In this document: positions 33,948 to 42,499 of the stretch, in pieces
Layout: every line of letters starts with the position of its first letter
Position numbering within the stretch: the first letter of the stretch is position 1
From: Chloroflexota bacterium
GTDB lineage: Bacteria > Chloroflexota > Dormibacteria > Dormibacterales > Dormibacteraceae
NCBI GenBank assembly: GCA_005880795.1
Contig: VBGP01000016.1
Location: 1-64,000 of the forward strand
Direction: 5' to 3'
DNA length: 64,000 nt
Notes under the pieces: generated by a model
The model's input: the letters and a program-made list of their open reading frames with translations, nothing else
Database searches by the model: none
What the model was told of the DNA's origin: nothing
Made by a program: the position numbers and the translations under genes

Positions 33948-35335
33948 CAGTCGGGGATGTTGGTGGCTCGATGCAGCCGAAACATCGCGACGTCTTTCGG
34001 CAGCAGATAGAAGCCGTAGTGGATGGGCAGCGCGACCTTCTTGCCCGTGAGCACGTCGCGCAGCGGCGTGTAGAACTTGCCTTTGCTCACGCCTGATTCC
34101 TCAACCGCTTTCTCGAGCGCCGCCTCGATGCGGTCAGGTTCCCAGGGCACATCCTTGAGGGCGTCGATCGCGCTGCGCAGCCGCAGCGTGGTCTCGGTCT
34201 CGAGAGCCGGCGGCTGCGGATCCGTCCACAGGTAGTCGAGATAGTCGACCGCTTGCGCGAGCTTGTGCATGCGCGTGCGAAGGGGCGGCACGGCCTTCTT
34301 GATCGTCTCTTCGTCAAGCTGCGGAAGAAAAGGGCGCAGACGCGCGGCGAGCTCGTCGTCGCTGAGCTTGCGGATGTACTCGCCATTGAGCCAGTTGAGC
34401 TTCTCCCAGTCAAAGCGGGCACCGGCGTGCTGCACGCGGTCGAACGAGAAAGCGTGGACGAGCTCGTCGAACGTGAAGATCTCCTGCTCCGTGCCTGGGT
34501 TCCAACCGAGCAGCGCGAGATAGTTGAGGAGCGCCTCGGGTAGGTAACCCTGCTCTCGATAGAGGGCAAGGTTCATCTCCGGATGCTTGCGTTTCGACAT
34601 CTTCGTGCCGTCTGGGGCGAGGATCAGGGGCATGTGGGCGTAGGCATGCGGACGCTCATACCCAAGCGCGTCGATCAGCATCAGCTGGTAAGGCGTGTTG
34701 GAAAGGTGCTCCTCGCCGCGGATGACGTGCGTGATCTTCATCACCGCGTCGTCCACCGGGCTGGCGAACTGGTAGACGGGATAACCGTCCGATTTCATGA
34801 TGATGAAGTCGCCGATCAGGTCGGTGTCGAACTTCATCTCGCCACGGATCATGTCCGTGAAGCGGACCTCTCCACCGGGCACCTGGAATCGCACGGCGAA
34901 AACGCTCCGGCCTTCGGGCGAATTCTTCAAGCAGCGGCGTGAGTATCTGTACGGCCGCTTCTCCAGCTGCGCCTGCTTGCGCTCGGCCTCCAGCTCCTCT
35001 GGCGTGCAGTAGCACCGGTAAGCCTTGCCGTCTTTGATCAGGCGCGCGGCCTCCTGCCTGTACACGTCGACCCGCTCCGACTGCCGGTACGGCTCGTACG
35101 GGCCGCCCTTGTCTGGACCTTCGTCCCAGTCGAGGCCGAGCCAGCGAAGGCTCTCGTAGATCAGCTGCTCGTATTCGGGCCGGTTGCGCTCCACGTCGGT
35201 GTCGTCTACGCGGAGCACGAACGTGCCGCTTTCCTTGCGCGCGAAGAGCACGTTGTAGAGCGCGGTGCTGGCGGTTCCGAGGTGGGCGAAGCCCGTCGGG
35301 CTCGGCGCGATCCTTACTCGAACAGACACCGCCAT
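33947..35335 (-). CDS. gltX: Glutamyl-tRNA synthetase
   Basis: A 462-residue class I aminoacyl-tRNA synthetase. The HIGH-like motif is APSPTGFAHLGTAS (about residues 9-22), the KMSKRKHP motif is near residue 245, and CRCYCTPEEL-type sequence (here YRCYCTPEELEAE) lies near 110. Length and order match bacterial GltX. The C-terminal helical anticodon-binding region is complete. It starts 11 bp from the divergent S51 peptidase gene and is coupled to lgt. Confidence 0.95.
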   Translation of the reverse strand: MAVSVRVRIAPSPTGFAHLGTASTALYNVLFARKESGTFVLRVDDTDVERNRPEYEQLIYESLRWLGLDWDEGPDKGGPYEPYRQSERVDVYRQEAARLIKDGKAYRCYCTPEELEAERKQAQLEKRPYRYSRRCLKNSPEGRSVFAVRFQVPGGEVRFTDMIRGEMKFDTDLIGDFIIMKSDGYPVYQFASPVDDAVMKITHVIRGEEHLSNTPYQLMLIDALGYERPHAYAHMPLILAPDGTKMSKRKHPEMNLALYREQGYLPEALLNYLALLGWNPGTEQEIFTFDELVHAFSFDRVQHAGARFDWEKLNWLNGEYIRKLSDDELAARLRPFLPQLDEETIKKAVPPLRTRMHKLAQAVDYLDYLWTDPQPPALETETTLRLRSAIDALKDVPWEPDRIEAALEKAVEESGVSKGKFYTPLRDVLTGKKVALPIHYGFYLLPKDVAMFRLHRATNIPD

Positions 35336-35346
35336 ATCCTACGGAC

Positions 35347-36078
35347 GTGCCTGACAAGGCCGGGATGCTCGCATTGGTCGGGGGTGACGAGTTCAACCCG
35401 GGCAACGAGGAGCAGGACAAGCTGCTGGCGAGCGCTGCGAAAGCCGGGCCCGCGTTCGTGGTCCCCACCGCGGCGGCCAGGCAGGGCCCCGAGCAGGCAG
35501 TCGCTCACGCGACATCGTGGTTCGAGCAGTTCGGCCTTTCGCTGGAGGAGCTGCCGGTCCTCAAGCGCGCCGATGCCAACTCCAAAGACATGGCTGAAAG
35601 GGCGCGCTCGGGAGGCTTCTTCTACCTCGTCGGTGGTGACCCGGGCCTGGTGGCCCAGGTCCTGGTGGGCTCGCGCGTCTGGGCCGCGATCCTCGAGGCC
35701 TGGCGCGACGGGGCGGCGCTGGCCGGCTCGTCGGCCGGCGCCATGGCGCTGTGCGGCCACACGCTGATCCGAGCCAGCTGGCCCAATCGCTTCAACCGCC
35801 GGCCGACCGCGGCGCTTGGCCTCATACCGGACACGGCGGTCCTTCCTCACTACGAAACGTTTGGCCACCGCTGGGTCGAGTCTGCCCGGCGCGAGCTGCC
35901 CGACGTGACCCTCCTGGGCATCGACGAGCGCACCGCCGCCGTCTGGTCGCGCGACGCCTGGAGCGCCGCCGGCCCAGGCGTCGTGACGGTGATCAACGGA
36001 TCGAACACGGCCACATTCACCACCGGGTCGACGATTGCCGGGCTCCCGAGCCCGACCCGTATGCTTCCGAACCAGTGA
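35347..36078 (+). CDS. Peptidase S51/cyanophycinase-like protein
   Basis: A 243-residue S51-family protein with a class-I-glutaminase-like fold. The nucleophile elbow is AGSSAGAMAL (about residues 126-135). VGGDEFNPGNEEQD opens the protein, GGFFYLVGGDPGLVAQ precedes the nucleophile and LGIDERTAAVW follows. Relatives cleave N-terminal aspartyl peptides (PepE) or cyanophycin; the substrate cannot be set from sequence. The start is GTG at 35347. Its stop overlaps the next gene's GTG. Confidence 0.85.
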   Translation: MPDKAGMLALVGGDEFNPGNEEQDKLLASAAKAGPAFVVPTAAARQGPEQAVAHATSWFEQFGLSLEELPVLKRADANSKDMAERARSGGFFYLVGGDPGLVAQVLVGSRVWAAILEAWRDGAALAGSSAGAMALCGHTLIRASWPNRFNRRPTAALGLIPDTAVLPHYETFGHRWVESARRELPDVTLLGIDERTAAVWSRDAWSAAGPGVVTVINGSNTATFTTGSTIAGLPSPTRMLPNQ

Positions 36079-36980
36079 TCCGAACCGCGCAGCGCGCCTC
36101 GAAAACGCTGCATTCGGAGTTCCTCGACATCGGCCGGCTGCGGGTTCATCACACCCATGGCGGCCGCGGCTCGCCGGTCGTGTTCATCCACGGGCTCGGG
36201 TCGTCCGGCTACATGGAGTGGCGGAAGAACCTCGATGTCGCGGCGTCGCGACACCGCGTGTTCGCGCCGGACCTCCCCGGCTACGGACGCACCGACAAGC
36301 CCCGCGCGAGATACACGATCCCCTACTTCGCGCGCTTCATCGAGCGCTACATGGACGACCGGCGCCTGCGCTCCGCCGTCGTGGTGGGTACTTCGCTTGG
36401 CGGCCGTGTCGCACTCGAGGTCGCGCTTGAGCAGCCGAGGCTCGTGCGCAAGCTGGTGCTGGTGAACACTCTTGGATTGGGAAGGCCAAAGGTTCGGATG
36501 GCGCAGGTGGCCTACGGACTGGTCTCCTTGCCCCGCGTCGGTGAGGCTGTGATGGGTTTCACGCGCGACGCGCTGCGGTGGGCGTCGCCGACCATGATTC
36601 GCCGCGTTGCGGGGCGGTATGCGGGTGTCAGCACCGACCTCGAGCTGACGATGGACGACACCTACCTGGACGACCTGCGCGAGATGTACGCGGCCGATGG
36701 GTTTCACAGCGCCTACCTCTCCACGGTTAGGGCGCTGATCAACCCTCGCGCCCTGTTCGGCGGACAGCACGACGTGACGCGCCGGCTGAACGAGCTCAAG
36801 ATCCCGGTGCAGCTGATCTGGGGCGCGGACGATCCGCTGTTCCCCGTCGCGCAAGCCGAGCGCGCGCACTCCCTGATCGAGCGCTCGAAGCTCGCCGTCA
36901 TCACAGGCGCCGGCCACACCCCGCAGGCGGAACGGCCAGAGGAGTTCAACCGCGTCCTCCAACAATTCCTCGACCGCTAG
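36075..36980 (+). CDS. Alpha/beta hydrolase
   Basis: A 301-residue hydrolase: oxyanion motif VFIHGLGSSGYMEW, PDLPGYGRTDKP, nucleophile elbow GTSLGGR (about residues 104-110), acid in IWGADDPLFPV and histidine in GAGHTPQAERPEEF. A lid of about 80 residues lies between the nucleophile and the acid. It belongs to the broad epoxide hydrolase/meta-cleavage hydrolase group; no specific substrate. GTG start overlaps the S51 stop. It ends at TAG 36978-36980, directly before the plsC coding region, whose frame is open across this stop. Confidence 0.85.
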   Translation: MIRTAQRASKTLHSEFLDIGRLRVHHTHGGRGSPVVFIHGLGSSGYMEWRKNLDVAASRHRVFAPDLPGYGRTDKPRARYTIPYFARFIERYMDDRRLRSAVVVGTSLGGRVALEVALEQPRLVRKLVLVNTLGLGRPKVRMAQVAYGLVSLPRVGEAVMGFTRDALRWASPTMIRRVAGRYAGVSTDLELTMDDTYLDDLREMYAADGFHSAYLSTVRALINPRALFGGQHDVTRRLNELKIPVQLIWGADDPLFPVAQAERAHSLIERSKLAVITGAGHTPQAERPEEFNRVLQQFLDR

Positions 36981-37113
36981 CCCGGACGACGCGAACCGCT
37001 ATCGGAGTCCCGAATACCGGGCGCTCGTCGCTGCTCCGCTCGACCCGCTCGTCCACCCCGACCCGCTCGAGCCACCGCGCCTCTATCGGTTCATCCGCGG
37101 GCTGGCCCGGTGG

Positions 37114-37683
37114 GTGGTCACGCACCTGTTTCGGGTCACGGTCACCGGCCTGGAGAACATCCCGAAGCCGCCCTTCATCATCGCGGCCAACCACCAGGCC
37201 TGGTTTGACCCGGCGTTCATCATCCCGTTCTTTCCGCAGCGGCCTCTCATCTACACGATGGCGAAACGAGAGACGGTCTTCAACCGCGCATGGAAGCGCC
37301 GCCTTCTGCCGCTGGTCGGAGTGTTCCCTATCTCGCCCAACAAAGGCGAGCTCGACGAACAGGGATTGCGCACCGTCTACCAGATCCTGGAGCGCGGGGG
37401 AGTGCTGCTGATCTTTCCGGAAGGTCGGTACTCGCGCGGCCGCGCGCTCCGGCCGCTGAAAAACGGCGTCGGGTATTTCGCGCTGCACGCCGGCGTCCCG
37501 ATCTGCCCGGTCGCCGTGACGGGCACCGACACCCTCCGTCCGTTCAGCCGCGTGGAAGTCTCGATCGGCCCCCCGGTGATGCCCGACCTGCCGGCCTGGT
37601 GGGCGCTGAGCCGGCGGGTGACCGGTGTGGTCGACAGGGTTCGAACGGCCCTCACGACGGCCCTATCCCGCCGCCGCGAATAG
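37114..37683 (+). CDS. plsC: 1-acyl-sn-glycerol-3-phosphate acyltransferase family protein
   Basis: A PlsC-type acyltransferase of about 189 residues. The catalytic motif is NHQAWFD (about residues 26-32), with FPEGRYSRG (about 101-109) as the glycerol-phosphate-binding motif and VPICPVAVTGTD further on. It would acylate lysophosphatidic acid or a related acceptor. The only canonical start is the GTG at 37114. The frame is open and protein-like for another 45 or so codons upstream, to the preceding gene's stop (SPDDANRYRSPEYRALV near 36979). The real start may therefore be non-canonical and further upstream, or a frameshift may join it to the hydrolase. Confidence 0.85.
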   Translation: MVTHLFRVTVTGLENIPKPPFIIAANHQAWFDPAFIIPFFPQRPLIYTMAKRETVFNRAWKRRLLPLVGVFPISPNKGELDEQGLRTVYQILERGGVLLIFPEGRYSRGRALRPLKNGVGYFALHAGVPICPVAVTGTDTLRPFSRVEVSIGPPVMPDLPAWWALSRRVTGVVDRVRTALTTALSRRRE

Positions 37684-37695
37684 AATTCGAAAGTT

Positions 37696-38652
37696 TTGCA
37701 CCTGGTCATCGGCGCCGGCGAATTTCTCGGGCGCCACGTTTCCCGCGCGCTGGCCGCGGACGTGCCGGTCATCGAGCTCAACGCAGACGCCGACGACGAG
37801 ACCCTTGGCGACGCCATCGCCGGTGTGGAGGTGGTCGTCTTCTGTGCCCAGACCGTCTCCGGAGTGCGCCGCCTGCGCTATCGCAAGGCTGCACCACACC
37901 TGCTCCAGCGCGTCCTCGGGGCCGCGAGCGCGGCCAGGGTGCGCCGCCTGGTCCATGTGTCGACCGCCGACGTTTTCGGCCCCGACCATTTCACCCGGGT
38001 GACGGAAAAGTCGCCACTCAAGCCGGTCCACGCGTACGAGCGGATCAAGCTGTTCGAAGAGGAGTGGCTGCTCGAGGCGGCCGGTGACGTCGAGGTCGTC
38101 ATCGTGCGGCCGGCCAGGGTCTTCGGCGCAGGCGAAGACTGGATACTCCCGCGACTGATGGCTGCCATGGTGCGGGGCAGGGTCTGGCTGCCGGGCGGCG
38201 GGCGTGCGAAGCAGACGTTCGTCTCGGCGGAAGACGTCGGGCGCGCCTGTCTCGCGGCTTCGGACCGCGGCCGGCCGGGGCGGCGCTACCTGGTCGGCGG
38301 GTTCGACTCGACATGGCGAGACGTGCTCATCTCAGCAGCCCGCGCCGTGGGATTCGCGGCGGAGGTGGCCTCCGTTCCCTATGACCTCGCCTACGTCCGC
38401 GCCTTGGGAGCAGAAACGCTGACCCCCCAGGGAGCCGCGGTCTGGCCGGGGATCTACGCGGTCGATGTGATCGGCAAGCCGCACTACTACGACGATTCGT
38501 ATTCGCGACGCGAGCTGACCTGGTCGCCGTCGGTGGGAAGCATCGAGCAGGAAATGCCCTCCATGACGCCGTGGCTGGCAAAGCTTCCGGAAGTCTCGGC
38601 GGCGATGGCGGTGCCGGTTGGTGGGGAGGCTACTTCACCGCCAGGCAGGTGA
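37696..38652 (+). CDS. NAD(P)-dependent epimerase/dehydratase (extended SDR)
   Basis: A 318-residue extended short-chain dehydrogenase. The nucleotide-binding loop is GAGEFLG (about residues 6-12), HVSTADVFGP holds the Ser/Thr, and YERIK (about 114-118) is the YxxxK catalytic pair. VRPARVFGAGEDWILPRL and the later TFVSAEDVGRACL match sugar-nucleotide epimerases and sterol-dehydrogenase-like proteins. The start is TTG at 37696; the match begins immediately at MHLVIGAGEFLG. Its last 23 bases overlap the convergent RAM-domain gene. Substrate unknown. Confidence 0.85.
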   Translation: MHLVIGAGEFLGRHVSRALAADVPVIELNADADDETLGDAIAGVEVVVFCAQTVSGVRRLRYRKAAPHLLQRVLGAASAARVRRLVHVSTADVFGPDHFTRVTEKSPLKPVHAYERIKLFEEEWLLEAAGDVEVVIVRPARVFGAGEDWILPRLMAAMVRGRVWLPGGGRAKQTFVSAEDVGRACLAASDRGRPGRRYLVGGFDSTWRDVLISAARAVGFAAEVASVPYDLAYVRALGAETLTPQGAAVWPGIYAVDVIGKPHYYDDSYSRRELTWSPSVGSIEQEMPSMTPWLAKLPEVSAAMAVPVGGEATSPPGR

Positions 38653-38857
38653 TCGTCTTGAAGACGCCGTCGATCTTCTGGATCTTGTCGACGATCAAAG
38701 AGCCAATCGAGTTGACGTCAGGCGCCTCGCACACCGCGATGACGTCGTATTCACCCGTGATGGCGTCGGCCGCGGAGATCCCCTGCACCCCTTCCATCTT
38801 CTTGGCCACCTCCAGTGCACGCCCGGGCGACGCGTTGATGAGGACGTACGCCTTCAT
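38630..38857 (-). CDS. Lrp/AsnC ligand-binding (RAM) domain protein
   Basis: A 75-residue stand-alone RAM domain: MKAYVLINASPGRALEVAKKM, ITGEYDVIAVCEAPDVNSIGSLI, and the terminal GVFKTITCLAVK. It lacks the helix-turn-helix of full Lrp/AsnC regulators, so it probably binds an amino acid or similar ligand and may modulate another protein. ATG at 38857 has GGGGG a few bases upstream. Single-domain RAM proteins are common in Chloroflexi-like and Actinobacteria-like genomes. Confidence 0.88.
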   Translation of the reverse strand: MKAYVLINASPGRALEVAKKMEGVQGISAADAITGEYDVIAVCEAPDVNSIGSLIVDKIQKIDGVFKTITCLAVK

Positions 38858-38901
38858 CGTCTAACCCCCTGCTTAAAGGTGGACGGAATCGCCTAAAGGT
38901 A

Positions 38902-39072
38902 CTACCCCTTCTTGCGGCTGGTCGCTTTCTTCTTTCGCTTTTCGGCCAGGTGCTGCGCGAGCTTCCTGAGCCCGGGATTCACCGAGACCACCTTCGGCCC
39001 GCGGACCTTCTTGTCTCGCGACCTGACCCGCGCATTTTCGCGCGGCGCGACCCGGTCCAGCTCGTCGCTCAC
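38902..39072 (-). CDS. Small lysine/arginine-rich protein
   Basis: A 56-residue, strongly basic protein: VSDELDRVAPRENARVRSRDKK, a VVSVNPGLRKLAQHLAEKRKKK segment and an Arg/Lys tail. The GTG start overlaps the stop of the upstream membrane-protein gene (GTGA), supporting co-translation. It is not recognised. The charge suggests nucleic-acid or ribosome binding. No zinc motif or membrane helix is visible. Confidence 0.55.
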   Translation of the reverse strand: MSDELDRVAPRENARVRSRDKKVRGPKVVSVNPGLRKLAQHLAEKRKKKATSRKKG

Positions 39073-40034
39073 GGTTGAGGGGCGGGCGGTGCAGGCGAGG
39101 CGGGCGGGTAAGGCGCGGTGGGATAGGCGTATGCAGGCGCGTGGTCGAAGTCGAGGCGCCTGAACGCGAGCGTCCAGTAGGTGGAGCCCTGCGCCGCCAG
39201 GAAACCCGCGACGACCAGGTAGACAGGCAGCAGGATGAGGACGCCGATCACCAGCACGACCACCGCCGCACCCGAATTGCTGCCGGCCGCAAAGGCCCCT
39301 GCCACAAATGGAACGACGACGATGAGCGACACGCATGCCAGCGCGATGCCGAGCACGATCGCGACGCCTATGGCCAGGAGCAGCACCAAGAGCGAGCGGC
39401 CGAAGCGCTTCAACAGCAAGCGGTGCGCCCGCGCGATCGACGCCCTCGCCATCAGCTGCTCGAGGACCAGCGCGCGGGAGCCGAAGCGATCGAGGAAGAA
39501 CAGATAGATCGCGTAGACGAACCACACCACCAGGAGGAGAAGACCCGCGAGGACCAACACCGGTGTCGCGCCGCGATTCTCATTCGCGATCGCCGAGACC
39601 AGCCCGACGAGCCATATGACGAAGAGGATGAGCAGAGGCAGATATAGGGCCAGCAGGAGCAGCCTGAATCGGACGATGACCCACATCGTATGGAGGCCTG
39701 CTCGCCAGGCCATACCCAATCCAAACGGCCGCTCGGCGTCGTGCTCGGCGGAGGCGCGCACCGTCGCACCTTCACAGATCGCCGCAAGGATGAAGAAGGC
39801 GACGATGAGCACAAGCCAAACGACGGCGAGAAAGATGATCAGTCCAAGGTGGTCTGAGAGCCAGGTCGAGACCTGCTGCTGAAACTGCGCTGGGGTCTGA
39901 GTCGTGCCGGTGCTGCGCTGGCTGTAGTTGAAGCTCGAGCCGCCCGCCTCGCCCGAGAACAGCCCGATCAGCCATAGGTATTTGTGATCCCAAGCGATTC
40001 GGAACGAGCGCGTGACCAGCTCCCAGTAGTGCAT
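39069..40034 (-). CDS. Multi-pass membrane protein of unknown function
   Basis: A 321-residue protein with about six hydrophobic helices (roughly residues 60-85, 112-140, 150-175, 208-235, 240-265 and 265-290). The N-terminal WELVTRSFRIAWDHKYLWLIGLFSG is typical of a group of uncharacterised membrane proteins sometimes likened to the glycerophosphodiesterase membrane domain. The tail is Pro/Ala/Tyr-rich (YPTAPYPPASPAPPAPQP). It is coupled to the small basic protein downstream. No function is assigned. Confidence 0.72.
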   Translation of the reverse strand: MHYWELVTRSFRIAWDHKYLWLIGLFSGEAGGSSFNYSQRSTGTTQTPAQFQQQVSTWLSDHLGLIIFLAVVWLVLIVAFFILAAICEGATVRASAEHDAERPFGLGMAWRAGLHTMWVIVRFRLLLLALYLPLLILFVIWLVGLVSAIANENRGATPVLVLAGLLLLVVWFVYAIYLFFLDRFGSRALVLEQLMARASIARAHRLLLKRFGRSLLVLLLAIGVAIVLGIALACVSLIVVVPFVAGAFAAGSNSGAAVVVLVIGVLILLPVYLVVAGFLAAQGSTYWTLAFRRLDFDHAPAYAYPTAPYPPASPAPPAPQP

Positions 40035-40036
40035 GG

Positions 40037-40426
40037 CTAAAACCGGGCCGGGACTATGGCGCGCTTGTGGATGCCCGAGCCGAGGAGCTTGTCCCCTTCA
40101 CGACATTCGACGTCGAAGTAGAGCTTGTTGCCCTTGACCTCGGTCAGCCGGGTCGTCACCTCGATGGTGGCGCCCGGCGCGGTCGGAGCCAGGTGCCTGA
40201 CATGAACTTCGTAGCCGACTGTCGTGTGACCTTCCGGCAGAAGGCGTTCTATCGAGCGATGGCTCGTGATTTCCATCAGGCCGATCATCGCGGGCGTCGA
40301 GAACGTGCCCTGGCCACCAACATGGTGCGTCAAGAGGTCGCCGTCGACGATGCGCTCGAGGTGACCCGCCAGCCCCGGCCGGATCCCTTCGATCGTGTCC
40401 ACGAGATAGATTGTCGTCAATGACAC
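40037..40426 (-). CDS. Hotdog-fold thioesterase (FlK-like)
   Basis: A 129-residue hotdog protein similar to fluoroacetyl-CoA thioesterase-like proteins: VGGQGTFSTPAMIGLMEITSHRSIERLLPEGHTTVGYEVHVRHLAPT holds the catalytic helix with Thr/Glu/His candidates. It is probably a general acyl-CoA thioesterase. The GTG at 40426 or TTG at 40420 would be the start. Either way its start codon overlaps the galU start on the other strand. Two bases separate it from the downstream membrane-protein gene. Confidence 0.82.
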   Translation of the reverse strand: MSLTTIYLVDTIEGIRPGLAGHLERIVDGDLLTHHVGGQGTFSTPAMIGLMEITSHRSIERLLPEGHTTVGYEVHVRHLAPTAPGATIEVTTRLTEVKGNKLYFDVECREGDKLLGSGIHKRAIVPARF

Positions 40427-41334
40427 GGCCTGTTGTACGCAAGGCGATCTTCCCGGCTGCCGGTCTCGGCACGCGGTTCCTGCCGGCGACCAAGGCGCAG
40501 CCGAAAGAGATGCTTCCGCTCGTCGACAAGCCGACCATCCAGTACGGCGTGGAGGAGGCGATCGCGAGCGGCATCGAGCAGGTGATCATGGTCACCGGCG
40601 GCGGTAAGCGGGCCATCGTCGACCACTTCGACCGCTCGCTGGAGCTCGAGCACTACCTGGAGCAGCGAGGCAAGAGCGACATGCTGCACATCCTGGCCGA
40701 GGTCGACGAGCTGAGCAACCAGCTCGTCATCACCTACGTCCAGCAGAAAGAGCCGCTGGGTCTTGGGCACGCGGTCTGGACCGCGCGGCTCCTCGTCGAG
40801 GGCGAGGCATGCGCCGTGCTGCTGGCCGACGACGTGATCTTGGGCGCGGAGCCCTGCCTGAAGCAGTTATGCGAGGTCCACAGCAAGACCGGAGCCACCG
40901 TGATCGCGGTGCGCCGCTTCCCTCGGAGCGAGGTCGGCCGCTACGGAGTGGTCGTCACCAACGGGAGCAAAGGGCGGATCCACGAGGTCATCGACATGGT
41001 GGAGAAGCCCGAACCCGGGACGGAGCCCTCGGACCTGGCGATTCTCGGCCGCTACATCCTTACCCCCGAGGTCTTCGCCCAGCTTGACCGGGCGGAGCCG
41101 GGCACCGGGAAGGAGATCCAGCTCACCGACGCCATCAAGCGGACCGTTGGGACCTCGCCCGTGGTGGCTTACGAGTTCGAGGGCGACTACTTCGACACCG
41201 GCACCGTGCCGGGTTACCTGCGGGCCAACCTGATGCTGGCCATGAGGCGGGAGGGGCTGCGCGAGCAGCTCGCCCCGCTGCTGCGGGAGCTGCTCGAAAC
41301 ACCCCCCGAGGGGCCCCCTCACCGACCCCTATAA
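40420..41334 (+). CDS. galU: UTP--glucose-1-phosphate uridylyltransferase
   Basis: A 304-residue nucleotidyltransferase making UDP-glucose for envelope polysaccharides. GalU motifs: IFPAAGLGTRFLPATKAQPKEMLP (nucleotide binding), VDKPTIQYGVEEA, GLGHAVWTAR, AVLLADDV (metal), DMVEKPEPG, GRYILTPEVF and FEGDYFDTGTVPGYLRAN. The ATG at 40420 is the natural start. The final residues (LETPPEGPPHRPL) are encoded by GC-rich, partly palindromic sequence. Confidence 0.95.
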   Translation: MTRPVVRKAIFPAAGLGTRFLPATKAQPKEMLPLVDKPTIQYGVEEAIASGIEQVIMVTGGGKRAIVDHFDRSLELEHYLEQRGKSDMLHILAEVDELSNQLVITYVQQKEPLGLGHAVWTARLLVEGEACAVLLADDVILGAEPCLKQLCEVHSKTGATVIAVRRFPRSEVGRYGVVVTNGSKGRIHEVIDMVEKPEPGTEPSDLAILGRYILTPEVFAQLDRAEPGTGKEIQLTDAIKRTVGTSPVVAYEFEGDYFDTGTVPGYLRANLMLAMRREGLREQLAPLLRELLETPPEGPPHRPL

Positions 41335-41335
41335 T
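41330..41335 (+). promoter_or_regulatory. Candidate -10 box for the small downstream gene
   Basis: A perfect TATAAT, overlapping the end of galU and its stop codon, sits 45 bases before the ATG at 41381. No recognisable -35 hexamer lies 16-18 bases upstream, where a GAGGGGCCCCCTC near-palindrome occurs instead. Confidence 0.35.
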
Positions 41336-41380
41336 CTGAATACGCTCTATGAGCCGATCCCCCGCACGAGTGAATTACCT

Positions 41381-41644
41381 ATGGCTGTTTCAGGACGAAG
41401 AAGGTTCGACGACGACAAAGTTGTTCGGTATGAGACCGCGGAGAAAGACTTCGAGGTCGAAGTCTCGCGCACCCTCAACAAATGGTGCGTCACCGTCTAC
41501 CAGCAGCCGGACCGCCAGATCCTGGTTCAAGACTTCTTCCCGGAACGTTGGAAAGCGCTCGCGCGGGCGCAAGACTTCATCCGACTCCTGAACCAGCGCA
41601 AGAAGAAGGAAGAGGAAGGCGCCGCACCCGACGACGACTTTTAG
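41381..41644 (+). CDS. Small charged hypothetical protein
   Basis: An 87-residue protein: basic/acidic N terminus (GRRRFDDDKVVRYETAEKDFEVEVSR), a beta-rich centre (KWCVTVYQQPDRQILVQDFFPERW), and a highly charged C terminus (NQRKKKEEEGAAPDDDF). It is not recognised but reads as a compact soluble protein. ATG at 41381 gives a sensible protein; an overlapping frame from 41349 gives only low-complexity sequence. A TATAAT box upstream supports independent expression. Confidence 0.6.
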   Translation: MAVSGRRRFDDDKVVRYETAEKDFEVEVSRTLNKWCVTVYQQPDRQILVQDFFPERWKALARAQDFIRLLNQRKKKEEEGAAPDDDF

Positions 41645-41666
41645 TCGTCGTTAGAATCGACGATTC

Positions 41667-41891
41667 GTGAACTGGGGTGTTCTGCGCGGAGAGTGGGGGG
41701 CGGTCACGTTCGTCCTGACCGTCGTCGCGGGCATGATCGTGGTCCCGCTCGCGCTCTACTTCGCCAACGTCACGCCCGGTGCCGTGACGACGCCGACCAT
41801 CAGCACTACGAGCAGCGCGCGGGCCAGCGGCGTGCAGACGGCAAGCCCGGCGCGGACGTCGCCTTCGCCCAGCCCCTCACCGTCGCATTAG
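41667..41891 (+). CDS. Small single-span membrane protein with Ser/Thr/Pro tail
   Basis: A 74-residue protein: short N terminus (NWGVLRGEWG), a hydrophobic helix (AVTFVLTVVAGMIVVPLALYFA) and a Ser/Thr/Ala/Pro-rich C-terminal half ending SPSPSPSPSH. The topology suggests an anchored extracytoplasmic stalk. GTG start at 41667, after a small TCGTCG/CGACGA hairpin (41645-41663). It is 3 bp from the convergent gene. No family is recognised. Confidence 0.55.
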   Translation: MNWGVLRGEWGAVTFVLTVVAGMIVVPLALYFANVTPGAVTTPTISTTSSARASGVQTASPARTSPSPSPSPSH

Positions 41892-41894
41892 GTC

Positions 41895-42428
41895 CTAGGC
41901 GGAGGGACCCCACAGAAGTCGTTCACCGTTCGGCTGGACGATCTTCTGCAGCGGCAGCGCGAATTCGGCGATCGGCCTATGGTCGGCGCTGACTCGCATC
42001 TCGATCACGTCCGAGAGCCTCAGGTGGGCGACCACCGCGCAGTCGCGCAGGAATGTGAACACGACGGGACGCACGAGGTTCATCACGTAGTCGGCGATCC
42101 GCGCCCCGTCTGACAACGTGTCGCCCGCGACGCTGCGGTCGCGGAACGCGAGGATGACGACGTCATCACTGAGCATCACGGGATCGGTCCACGCGTATGT
42201 CGATGACTGCGTGCCACTGAGGAGCTGGAGCATCTCGGCCAGGCGTCGCATCGGCGGCTGAGGGCCCTCGAAGAGGAGCGGCACGTCGCGCTGCGGTTCG
42301 TTGAACTCCTGGGCGCGGTACTGCGCAGTGAAGCCGAGGTCCGACAGGCCCGCAAACGGCGCGGGGACCTTGATCGTCATCTCGCCGAGACGTGGAGTGG
42401 GACGCATGTTGGAACCCGTCTCTTTCAT
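41895..42428 (-). CDS. Hypothetical protein
   Basis: A 177-residue soluble protein of unknown function. It reads as mixed alpha/beta, with a Pro-rich start (MRPTPRLGEMTIKVPAPFAGLSDLG), a helical middle (RRLAEMLQLLSGTQSSTYAWTD), a hydrophobic stretch around ADYVMNLVRPVVFTFLRD, and a basic end. No cysteines suited to metal binding, no Walker motif and no signal peptide are visible. An internal ATG eight codons in is an alternative start. It is divergent from the CoA-transferase gene across 71 bp. Confidence 0.65.
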   Translation of the reverse strand: MKETGSNMRPTPRLGEMTIKVPAPFAGLSDLGFTAQYRAQEFNEPQRDVPLLFEGPQPPMRRLAEMLQLLSGTQSSTYAWTDPVMLSDDVVILAFRDRSVAGDTLSDGARIADYVMNLVRPVVFTFLRDCAVVAHLRLSDVIEMRVSADHRPIAEFALPLQKIVQPNGERLLWGPSA

Positions 42429-42499
42429 GCCGTATTAACGCACGGGAGGCCGCCGAAAGTCTCCTACCAACGTACGACGGAAGCACAATTGAACTCGCC

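Noticed and set aside
41349-41591. Overlapping 80-codon frame with ATG 41349 ahead of the small gene at 41381.
   Set aside because: Ser/Arg/Thr-rich low-complexity product; the 41381 frame gives a balanced protein.
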